DNA of 51,983 nt from assembly GCA_002297815.1 (NCBI GenBank), contig DBKH01000025.1:1-51983 (forward strand), read 5' to 3'. The DNA comes from Bacteroidales bacterium UBA755. GTDB taxonomy: Bacteria > Bacteroidota > Bacteroidia > Bacteroidales > UBA932. A program made the position numbers and the translations under genes. How positions within the stretch are numbered: the first letter of the stretch is position 1; each line of letters starts with the position of its first letter. The notes beneath the pieces are model-generated. The model had not been told where the DNA came from. It searched no databases and saw only the letters and a list, made by a program, of their open reading frames with translations. Positions 1 through 6,873 of the stretch are shown one piece after another.

Positions 1-7
1 GGTTTTT

Positions 8-230
8 CGTCGCCCAAGGGTGCAATGAGACACTCTTGGGCGGCACTTTTGACCGATTTTGCTGCCGAATGGTGCAGTGCGACACTTTATGGCAGCGTTT
101 TAGACCTTTATTGCTGCCGAAGGGTGTCGCACGGCACTTTATGGCAGCGTTTCAAGCCGATTTTGCTCCTGTAGAGTGCCACACGACATGGCCCACGACA
201 TTGGCGACATTGGCGCGACATTGGCGCACA
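8..230. repeat. Imperfect tandem repeat, about 52 bp units, plus GACATTGGC mini-repeats
   Basis: Three consecutive related units lie at about 8-60, 61-112 and 113-164. Each carries a CTGCCGAA/GCCCAAGGGTG-like start, a GACACT or GGCACTTT block, and a GGCAGCG or GGCGGC block. Units two and three are the closest pair. They are followed by GACATTGGC at 197-205, 206-214 and 217-225. A 73-codon frame crosses the array but has repeat-driven, low-complexity content and no recognisable domain, so I do not call a gene. Apart from the promoter-like element near 238-269, positions 1-309 hold nothing else I can support. Confidence 0.6.
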
Positions 231-237
231 GCTATTT

Positions 238-269
238 TTTGGATTTTTGACGAGTAAGGCTTAACTTTG
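238..269 (+). promoter_or_regulatory. Bacteroidota-type promoter upstream of the SGNH hydrolase
   Basis: TTTG at 238-241 is followed after 20 nt by TAACTTTG at 262-269. This matches the TTTG/TAnnTTTG pattern known from Bacteroides. The start codon of the next gene is 40 nt downstream, leaving a short leader. It is inferred from sequence only. Confidence 0.6.
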
Positions 270-309
270 AAGTCTGTTGCGATAAGACAATAATCAAAGA
301 TAAAGGAAT

Positions 310-1683
310 ATGAGATATTCAGGAATTGTAAGACATGTGGTGTCGGTGGCCGCTTTGGCGCTGACGCTTTCGGTCGTGGCGGAGGCCGCTGGTGTGAAAG
401 AGTGGCATAACCCGCTGACAGAAAAGCCTAAAGGGCCTTTCGGAACTTGCTGGACATTTGACAGAAGTAACATTGATTTCGGGACAAATTCTCCGGAGAT
501 CACTGTGCGTTACCAGCTTGAGGACAGGAATATACCTAAAGGCGCGACCGGGATGGCTTCGCTGGGAGTTGACCTTTTCGACATTGACAACGATGGGGGA
601 TTCCACCTGTTGAACGGGACTTCTGACCTTGGAAAGACGCAAGGAGACACTGTAACATTCTCGTTTCGCGTTGATTATGGCAAGTCAGTGAAGGGCGGCA
701 ACTCTTTCCGACTTTACCTGCCTCTCTATAACGAAGTCCGTTGGATGGAGATTGGAACAGAAGAAGGGGCTTATTTCCATTTCGAACCTGTGCCTGTGGA
801 GAAAGCTATTGCTGTCTATAATGTTCCTATCGAAGCAGTTGACAGGCCGGCCAAGGCCGTCAGGAACATTCTTCAGAGGAGGGCTGATTTTCCTGTAAAA
901 GTTGTCAGCAGGAAGGAGAGTAAGAAATCGGACTATTTCTTCGCTGTGGATGGTGCGAAAGCTGACACTGTCGCCACGCTTGAGGCTATCTTCAACGCTC
1001 TCGGCACGACAACCGACCTTCCTGACATTCTAAAGCCACTTAGGCAGCGCAGGGACTACGGCTTCTACGACTGGATCGAGAGACATTCCAGAGTGCTGTA
1101 TAGGGAGAGGTGTATTGCCCCTAATCCAGAGATCGTGATGATTGGCAACTCCATAACCCATTACTGGTCAGGCGAACCGAGCAATGTTGTCTGGCATGCT
1201 GGAGTGGATTCATGGAACGACATATTCGCAGATCGTAATGTCGTGAATTGCGGCTACGGCTGGGACCGCCTTGGAAACATGATGTGGAGGATGATGCACG
1301 AGGAGCTGGACGGATTCAATGCCAAGCACATCTTCGTGATGGCCGGCACCAACGACATTTACAGCCGCACGGAGGAAGCCATCGCAGAAGGAATGGTTGG
1401 ATTGATTGAATATATTCGTGTGAAGCAGCCTCAGGCCCGCATCCACGTTGTGCACATCTACCCTCGCAGGAAGGCCATTGACAGAGTTGACAAGGTGAAC
1501 GCTGCCGCAGACAGACTTCTGAAAGAGAGCGGCCTCACGAACTACGACATAGTTGATGTGAAACCTGTTCTTACCAAGGCTGACGGCACATTAGACGAAT
1601 CCCTCTTCAGGGATGGCCTGCATCCGAATGAAGAGGGATACCGCAGAATCGCGGAAGTCTATCGCAAGTATATTAAGAAGTAG
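310..1683 (+). CDS. Secreted SGNH/GDSL-family hydrolase with N-terminal accessory domain
   Basis: The 457-residue product starts with a signal peptide (hydrophobic stretch to about residue 26, ending VAEAAG). Residues about 30-250 form an accessory region I cannot assign, probably beta-rich and possibly carbohydrate-related. The C-terminal half is an SGNH hydrolase: GNSIT with nucleophile Ser281 (block I), GYGWDRL (block II), GTND at 346-349 (block III) and DGLHPN with Asp435 and His438 (block V). All four blocks are intact, so it is probably an active esterase. Family members remove acetyl or other acyl groups from glycans or lipids; the substrate here is unknown. It is monocistronic, with its own promoter and a long hairpin at the 3' end that overlaps the last codons. 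Confidence 0.85.
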   Translation: MRYSGIVRHVVSVAALALTLSVVAEAAGVKEWHNPLTEKPKGPFGTCWTFDRSNIDFGTNSPEITVRYQLEDRNIPKGATGMASLGVDLFDIDNDGGFHLLNGTSDLGKTQGDTVTFSFRVDYGKSVKGGNSFRLYLPLYNEVRWMEIGTEEGAYFHFEPVPVEKAIAVYNVPIEAVDRPAKAVRNILQRRADFPVKVVSRKESKKSDYFFAVDGAKADTVATLEAIFNALGTTTDLPDILKPLRQRRDYGFYDWIERHSRVLYRERCIAPNPEIVMIGNSITHYWSGEPSNVVWHAGVDSWNDIFADRNVVNCGYGWDRLGNMMWRMMHEELDGFNAKHIFVMAGTNDIYSRTEEAIAEGMVGLIEYIRVKQPQARIHVVHIYPRRKAIDRVDKVNAAADRLLKESGLTNYDIVDVKPVLTKADGTLDESLFRDGLHPNEEGYRRIAEVYRKYIKK

Positions 1684-1836
1684 TTTTGATTTGTTTGAAA
1701 TGTTCTTTGAGGTGAAAAATCTTCATTTTCTTCCCGCTTCTTCAGTCAGATAGCACCGCTATCCTCCTTGGAAGGAGCGGTTGAACCTGAAGTTTTTAAC
1801 TCTCAAATTTTCAGACAAACAAATCAAAACTACTTC
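1677..1836. terminator. Very long inverted repeat between convergent genes
   Basis: Positions 1677-1697 are a perfect 21-nt reverse complement of 1816-1836. The complementarity continues imperfectly inward: TTTGAGGTGAAAAATCTTCA near 1708 is related to the complement of the stretch near 1785-1806, and CCGCTTCTTC near 1735 pairs with GGAAGGAGCGG near 1779. Nearly the whole gap between the convergent SGNH and esterase genes can therefore fold into one hairpin. It probably stops transcription from both sides. It is much longer than an ordinary intrinsic terminator, so a small mobile palindrome is an alternative. Confidence 0.6.
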
Positions 1837-1844
1837 TATCAGAA

Positions 1845-2810
1845 TTAATTATTTCCGTACATCTCCTTGCGGTTCGCTGAGCCGCTTGGAGCCGGAGCTT
1901 CAGGGTCGTCGATTGTGGAGTCCACGATTCTGGCGACCTTTCTCGTTATGTTGGTCTCAAGGAATCGGATCTGGTCTGCGAAAGTCTCTACCATCGAATC
2001 AGCGATCTCGTGCCTGTGGTCCTTGAACCGGAATGCGTTATAGACGTAGCCATTCTTTTTGAATATCTTCACGAGCTTGTCCGTACCAGCGAACACCCAG
2101 TTGAACACCCTCATATTCCCATAATTAACGACCTTGTCGGCTGTGCCGTGGAAGAATGCCGTCGGAGCGGGTGCTTTTGAATATTTTGGCGTACCCTCTC
2201 GCGATAGAATCGCTCCTGAGAATGACATCACTCCAGCATAGCGGAATCCTTCCGGCAGGGTCTCCGTGGCCTTGCCATTGCACAGCAACCATTCAGTTTC
2301 TAGTACGGTCATCGCCCCGGCAGACGAACCGCATATTACTAGATTGTCAGGATCAACCTGAAGGGTCTCCGCGTTGTCAATGATGTATTTGGTGGCACTG
2401 AACAAATCTTCGCAGGCGATGCTGACCGAGTGGTAGAACTGTTTTACTGAACCGATTCCGCCTTTTGTCTTAACACCTTTCATACCAAGACGATAGTCAA
2501 TCGTGAGCACTGTGTAGCCCTCGTCGTTGAGCATCTTGAACCATGGAAGATATTCCTTGTGGCTGCGCTCTCCGCCTTTGAAACCGCCTCCGAAGACAAA
2601 AACAATGGATGGCTTCGCATTGCCGTTCAAGGAAGTCTCGCTTCCCGGAGTGGCTAGATATTCATCAAGACAGAGCTTGTTCCCATCTTTGACAGCGAAT
2701 TGGTAGGTGCCGTTAGGGGAATATGATTCCTGAGCGTCCGCACCTGTTAGGAATCCAATGATGATGGCTGCGAAAACCGTCAGCCTTTTAAGTAACGTGT
2801 TCATATTCAT
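1845..2810 (-). CDS. Secreted alpha/beta-hydrolase (esterase/lipase-like)
   Basis: The 321-residue product has a signal peptide ending near residue 26 (GADAQ). The alpha/beta-hydrolase core is visible: an oxyanion-hole strand FVFGGGFKGG at about 71-80, the nucleophile elbow GSSAG at 161-165 with Ser163, a candidate acid Asp225 in FFHGTADKVV, and a candidate base His267 (or His265) in FKDHRHE. The order and spacing fit carboxylesterase or carbohydrate-esterase-like exported hydrolases; the substrate is unknown. Its ATG shares one base with the stop codon of the upstream AI-2E family gene (TAATG), so the two are translationally coupled. A second ATG two codons in would make almost the same protein. 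Confidence 0.8.
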   Translation of the reverse strand: MNMNTLLKRLTVFAAIIIGFLTGADAQESYSPNGTYQFAVKDGNKLCLDEYLATPGSETSLNGNAKPSIVFVFGGGFKGGERSHKEYLPWFKMLNDEGYTVLTIDYRLGMKGVKTKGGIGSVKQFYHSVSIACEDLFSATKYIIDNAETLQVDPDNLVICGSSAGAMTVLETEWLLCNGKATETLPEGFRYAGVMSFSGAILSREGTPKYSKAPAPTAFFHGTADKVVNYGNMRVFNWVFAGTDKLVKIFKKNGYVYNAFRFKDHRHEIADSMVETFADQIRFLETNITRKVARIVDSTIDDPEAPAPSGSANRKEMYGNN

Positions 2811-3970
2811 TAAAATTTTTGTTTGTCATCCGTGGCTGCAATGAGCCTGCGGATTGGTTTGAAGTCAGAAAAGAATCGTGAAGCAATGACTCTGATTACG
2901 GTGTAGGCTGGGATTGCAACGAGCATTCCCACGATTCCACCGAGGTGTCCGGCCATCAATAGCACTATGAAGATTTCCAACGGGCTGGACTTGATGCTGG
3001 TCGAGTAGATTAGAGGTTGGAACAGGAAATTGTCCACTAGTTGGGTGCAGATGAAGACTGCTAGAAGAGTGATGATAACCATCATGAAGTCTGGATAGAC
3101 TCCCACTGCGGCAGCACTGCTGTATTTCAGCACGACTCCGAGGATTGTTCCGATTGCTCCGCCAATCCATGGGCCAACGTAAGGAATCACGTTTAATAGT
3201 CCGGTCATGAAGGCGATTCCGACTGCTGGGTAAATCCCGATTCGTGCTATTAGCCAGAGTCCTAGGAAGTTTAGCAAGGCCACACCAAGAACTTCTGTCA
3301 TCAGTCCGACAAAATAGCGGCTAAGAAGGTGCTCGATGTCTCCGATGGCGCTAAGAGCTGCCCCTTCAACTTTGTCTGGAACGAGTGAACCGACAACCCT
3401 ACGAAATAGTGTCTCGTCCTTCACAAAGAAAAACCCGATGAACATCACTGAGAACAGACCTATTCCAAATGATCCTAATGCTGATGCTACAGAACCGACA
3501 ACGGAGGTGAGAGAAGTGATGTCAAACGCGTCCTTAATCCAGCCAATCACTTCTTCTTGGACTTTGAAGTCGCGTCCTAATGACGGAATCCTATCAATCA
3601 GCCAAACATTGAATTTGTCGAACCAAACAGTGATTTCGGAAGTCTTTAGCGAGGCCGATTGGAGATTGCTGGAGACGTTTGTAATGATGTTCGAGACGAC
3701 TGGAATGATTTGAGTGACAATGCCAAGGAATATGAATAGTATCAGCAGCAGTGACACTATCGCCCATAGCCAATCCGGAGCACTTCGCCCCTTTATCTTG
3801 ATGTGCCTGAGTCCTTTCATTATCGGCCTTCCCAAAAGGGAAACCACAGCTGCTAGTATTATATAGACCAGCACACTGCGAAAATACCAGCAAAACGTGA
3901 CGGTCACGGCTGCCGCCACTGTCCAGATTATGTAACGGGCAAGTCTGTCCGTGCTTCTTTCTTCGTTCAT
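2810..3970 (-). CDS. AI-2E family (PerM/TqsA-like) integral membrane transporter
   Basis: The 386-residue product has an early paired hydrophobic segment (about 14-45), a further helix near 60-85, a soluble loop (about 90-150) and a C-terminal bundle of several membrane helices. Glycine-rich motifs of the family, such as GLLNVIPYVGPWIGGAIG, are present. AI-2E proteins are inner-membrane permeases; characterised members export autoinducer-2 or act as cation antiporters, so the substrate here is open. Length is normal for the family. It is the first gene of a two-gene leftward operon with the secreted esterase. A TACATTTG element 24 nt upstream may be its promoter. Confidence 0.85.
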   Translation of the reverse strand: MNEERSTDRLARYIIWTVAAAVTVTFCWYFRSVLVYIILAAVVSLLGRPIMKGLRHIKIKGRSAPDWLWAIVSLLLILFIFLGIVTQIIPVVSNIITNVSSNLQSASLKTSEITVWFDKFNVWLIDRIPSLGRDFKVQEEVIGWIKDAFDITSLTSVVGSVASALGSFGIGLFSVMFIGFFFVKDETLFRRVVGSLVPDKVEGAALSAIGDIEHLLSRYFVGLMTEVLGVALLNFLGLWLIARIGIYPAVGIAFMTGLLNVIPYVGPWIGGAIGTILGVVLKYSSAAAVGVYPDFMMVIITLLAVFICTQLVDNFLFQPLIYSTSIKSSPLEIFIVLLMAGHLGGIVGMLVAIPAYTVIRVIASRFFSDFKPIRRLIAATDDKQKF

Positions 3971-3993
3971 TTGTTTTCTTAATCTTGTACTTA

Positions 3994-4001
3994 CAAATGT
4001 A
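3994..4001 (-). promoter_or_regulatory. Possible -7 element for the AI-2E family gene
   Basis: On the minus strand TACATTTG fits TAnnTTTG and lies about 24 nt before the start codon. No clear TTTG is seen 19-21 nt further upstream, so support is partial. Confidence 0.35.
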
Positions 4002-4023
4002 ACAAAATTTCCGTAATAGTAAT

Positions 4024-4121
4024 GTCGCTTCGACAGGCTCAGCGACCGAGATCGTTTGGCCGCTGAGCCTGCCGAAGCGTCGATCCCGTGGTCGCTGAGC
4101 TTGTCGAAGCACCGAAGCGAC
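4024..4121. repeat. Cluster of REP-like palindromic repeats (GTCGCT...AGCGAC units)
   Basis: Three copies of a roughly 23-nt imperfect palindrome lie between the divergent AI-2E and clp genes. One is at 4024-4046 (GTCGCTTCGACAGG then CTCAGCGAC). Two inverted relatives are at about 4059-4081 and 4091-4113. Units begin GTCGCT and end AGCGAC or close variants. The same unit occurs inside the hisC-hisB frame at 45380-45458, and parts of it occur in the tRNA-His terminator and at the end of the wzi-like gene. This makes it a dispersed repeat rather than a local operator. Confidence 0.7.
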
Positions 4122-4202
4122 TTTGCCTTCGGGCAGTAAATCCCGACTTGCAGAAGCGGAGAAATTTCTTTAATATTGTAAATTATACTTTGGAAAACGA
4201 AT

Positions 4203-6566
4203 ATGGAAATAAGAATATCCGATGAACTGAACGATATAATCCGCTACGCAAGGGACGAGGCGATGCGGACGGGTAGTTATGGCATAGGGCCGGATCACCT
4301 GTTTCTGGGGCTTCTGCGTCATGGTGAGAATGCTGCTTTCAAGGCTATTGTGGGGCAAGGGATAGACGCAGACAACTTCAAGCGATTCATCGACAGCCAC
4401 ATATTCACAAACGAACCGATCCCGTACTCGGAGGCGGACAAGATCTCGTTCACCCGTTATGCCCAGAATGTGCTGAGCATCACGGTGCTGGAAGCCTCCA
4501 AGCAAGGCGTTGACGAGGCGAACTCACTGCATCTTCTTTTGGCACTTTGCCGCACTACTGAGAATTACGGGCAAGCCTACCTTCGGCAGCACGGAGTGGA
4601 CTATGGTCGCTTGCTGTCGTATATGCGCGATGAAGGGATGCTGAATAAAGACGCTGGGATGGAGGAAGAGGCTAAAGGTGAGGATGAACTACGGCAACAG
4701 GACACTGCTCAGGAATTAAAACCGGAGAAGAGCGTTATTGAGGATTTTGGATTTGATTTGACTAAGGCAGCCGCAGAAGGACGGCTGGATCCAGTTGTCG
4801 GTAGAGAACTGGAAATTTCCAGAGTGATTGAGATTCTTGGACGCAGAAAGAAGAACAATCCTATTCTTATTGGTGAGCCGGGGGTGGGGAAGTCTGCGAT
4901 TGTCGAAGGGATTGCACTTAGAATAGCTGCGGGGAACATCTCTCCGACATTGGCTAAAAAGCAACTCATCTCACTTGACATCGCTTCGGTCGTTGCAGGA
5001 ACAAAATTCAGAGGCGATTTTGAGAAGAGGCTGAAAGCCATAATAAGCGAGGCCGCATCTAATCCGAACATTATTCTGTTCATTGACGAGTTTCACACGA
5101 TTGTCGGGGCTGGGGGTGCTCAAGGCAGTCTGGATGCCGCTAACATCCTTAAACCGGCTTTGGCAAGAGGAGAAATTCAGTGCATCGGTGCGACAACGGT
5201 TGATGAGTTTACAAAGATTATCGAGAAAGACGGTGCTTTGGACAGGCGTTTCCAGAAAGTAGTGGTTGAACCTACGGATGTCCCTCAGTCTATTGCTGTG
5301 TTAGAAAGTCTAAAGCCTAATTATGAGGACTTTCACAAAGTTTCTTACACAGACGATGCCATTGAAGCATGTGTCCGTCTTACCGACCGTTATGTCACTG
5401 GTAAGTTTCTTCCAGACAAGGCAATCGATGCTATGGATGAAGCTGGATCGATGGCGCGTTTGAATCTTGTTCGAGGCAAAAGGGGTAGAAACGTGGTTGA
5501 TGCCGAGGACATCGCCACAGTGGTTTCCAAGATGACCGGAATTCCTGTCAACAAAGTGGCCGAATCCGAAGGCAACCGGATAATGAAGATGAAGGGCCGG
5601 CTGCAAAGCCGGATCATAGGTCAGGACGAGGCCATAGAGAAAGTCGTGCGTGCCATCCAGAGAAACCGCGCCGGGCTCAAGGACCCTAACCGTCCGATTG
5701 GCACGTTCCTCTTCTTCGGGCCCACTGGGGTGGGCAAGACCCAACTTGCGAAATGTATTGCTGAATATCTTTTTGATTCCGAGGAGAATATGGTCCGCAT
5801 CGACATGAGTGAATATATGGAAAAATTCACCGTGTCCCGTCTTGTCGGAGCTCCTCCCGGCTATGTTGGCTATGAAGAGGGCGGGCAGCTCAGCGAGCGG
5901 GTGCGCAGGAAACCGTATTGTGTCGTGCTGCTGGACGAGATAGAGAAAGCCCATCCTGACATATTCAACATCCTGCTTCAGGTGCTTGATGAAGGCCGCC
6001 TTACGGATAGCAACGGGCGAGTGGTAAGCTTCCGGAACACCATCGTCATCATGACCTCTAATGTCGGCAGCCGCGAGCTTGATGAATATGGCAACGGGGT
6101 TGGATTCTCTACATCCGGAAAAAATGTCCCGAAGAACCGTCAGAGTGTTTTGGAGAAGGCTATTAAAAAATCTTTTCCTCCGGAGTTTATCAATAGGGTG
6201 GACGAAAGGATATTTTTTAACGCTTTGGACAAGGAGGACATCGAGAAGATCATCGACATAGAGTTGAAGGATCTTCGTGTCAGAGTCGAAGAGGCTGGTT
6301 ACAAGTTGATTGTCACTCCATCGGCCAAGCACTTCATTGCTGACGCTGGCTTCGATCCGGCTTTCGGTGCGAGGCCTCTGAAAAGGGCAGTGATGAAATA
6401 TGTCGAGGATCCCGTGTCTGAGTTCATCATCTCCGACAGGATTCTGCAAGGCCGGAGGAAGAAAGGTTCGTTCGGGCTTAGGACTCTCCGTGTCGGTCTG
6501 ACCGCTGACAAGGAGAACACCCTTGTGTCCCTAAAGGAAGAGGAAATCGCGTTGGTAGTCAAATGA
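4203..6566 (+). CDS. clpC: Clp protease ATP-binding subunit (ClpA/ClpC type)
   Basis: The 787-residue protein is an AAA+ unfoldase that feeds substrates to ClpP in the cytoplasm. Residues 1-145 are the Clp_N double repeat. The first ATPase module has Walker A GEPGVGKS at 224-231, Walker B LFIDEFHT and the GATT sensor. The second has Walker A GPTGVGKT at 506-513, LLDEIEKAHPD and IVIMTSN. A VGF tripeptide near residue 630 fits the ClpP-docking loop, so partnership with ClpP is likely. Between the modules I see no extended UVR/coiled-coil M domain of the kind usual in ClpC. The layout is thus closer to ClpA and the symbol is a compromise. No clpP or clpS is in the window. Confidence 0.9.
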   Translation: MEIRISDELNDIIRYARDEAMRTGSYGIGPDHLFLGLLRHGENAAFKAIVGQGIDADNFKRFIDSHIFTNEPIPYSEADKISFTRYAQNVLSITVLEASKQGVDEANSLHLLLALCRTTENYGQAYLRQHGVDYGRLLSYMRDEGMLNKDAGMEEEAKGEDELRQQDTAQELKPEKSVIEDFGFDLTKAAAEGRLDPVVGRELEISRVIEILGRRKKNNPILIGEPGVGKSAIVEGIALRIAAGNISPTLAKKQLISLDIASVVAGTKFRGDFEKRLKAIISEAASNPNIILFIDEFHTIVGAGGAQGSLDAANILKPALARGEIQCIGATTVDEFTKIIEKDGALDRRFQKVVVEPTDVPQSIAVLESLKPNYEDFHKVSYTDDAIEACVRLTDRYVTGKFLPDKAIDAMDEAGSMARLNLVRGKRGRNVVDAEDIATVVSKMTGIPVNKVAESEGNRIMKMKGRLQSRIIGQDEAIEKVVRAIQRNRAGLKDPNRPIGTFLFFGPTGVGKTQLAKCIAEYLFDSEENMVRIDMSEYMEKFTVSRLVGAPPGYVGYEEGGQLSERVRRKPYCVVLLDEIEKAHPDIFNILLQVLDEGRLTDSNGRVVSFRNTIVIMTSNVGSRELDEYGNGVGFSTSGKNVPKNRQSVLEKAIKKSFPPEFINRVDERIFFNALDKEDIEKIIDIELKDLRVRVEEAGYKLIVTPSAKHFIADAGFDPAFGARPLKRAVMKYVEDPVSEFIISDRILQGRRKKGSFGLRTLRVGLTADKENTLVSLKEEEIALVVK

Positions 6567-6695
6567 TTATGCGCCCTTAACTGCTCCCTCGAACTCCAAC
6601 CCCATGTCTCCCATTATCTCCATGAGGGCAGTGAACGATGATTCTGATGAGATCATTGACGCGAGCTTTTCGAGATTATATTCAGTGTTTCTCAT
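6567..6695 (-). CDS. Small hypothetical protein (42 aa)
   Basis: A short leftward frame starts at ATG 6695 and ends with TAA directly abutting the clp stop codon. The product starts MRNTEYNLEKLASMISS, is acidic and helix-prone, and resembles no family I know. The frame stays open 21 codons further upstream, but that part is low in information and overlaps the promoter-like sequence, so I prefer the ATG at 6695. A TACCTTTG -7 element 27 nt upstream gives some support. Conservation in relatives would decide whether it is real. Confidence 0.4.
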   Translation of the reverse strand: MRNTEYNLEKLASMISSESSFTALMEIMGDMGLEFEGAVKGA

Positions 6696-6721
6696 GACTT
6701 TGTTTTTTTTTGTTTCTGATG

Positions 6722-6758
6722 CAAAGGTAGCCTGAGCTTGTGCCAAAACGCGGCACAA
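6722..6758 (-). promoter_or_regulatory. Promoter-like element with a 7-bp palindrome
   Basis: On the minus strand TACCTTTG (6729-6722) fits the Bacteroidota -7 element and faces the small ORF. Immediately upstream, TTGTGCC (6738-6744) and GGCACAA (6752-6758) form a perfect inverted repeat with a 7-nt gap. This is the position of an operator, or of a hairpin on the opposite transcript. Confidence 0.35.
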
Positions 6759-6809
6759 ACTGAAAAATCATTGCAGAATCGGCTGAAAAATGGGTTGTGT
6801 ATTGCGGTG

Positions 6810-6840
6810 TTGTCTCTATCGGTTTTTTTTGTTATTTTTG
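6810..6840 (+). promoter_or_regulatory. gyrA promoter
   Basis: TTG at 6810-6812, a 20-nt spacer and TATTTTTG at 6833-6840 match the Bacteroidota promoter pattern. The gyrA start codon follows 33 nt downstream. Confidence 0.6.
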
Positions 6841-6873
6841 CATGTTTAACTATAATGTATTCAACATCACGAT

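Noticed and set aside
36..257. 73-codon frame across the tandem repeats
   Set aside because: Its composition follows the repeats, it has no homology I can recognise, and the promoter-like element for the next gene lies in its end.
4024..4121. CRISPR-like array
   Set aside because: The units are palindromic, unequally spaced and inverted relative to one another, the spacers are not of constant length, and no cas genes are near.
5310..6449. 379-codon antisense frame inside clpC
   Set aside because: clpC is an unmistakable full-length gene. The antisense frame is an open shadow without recognisable domains.
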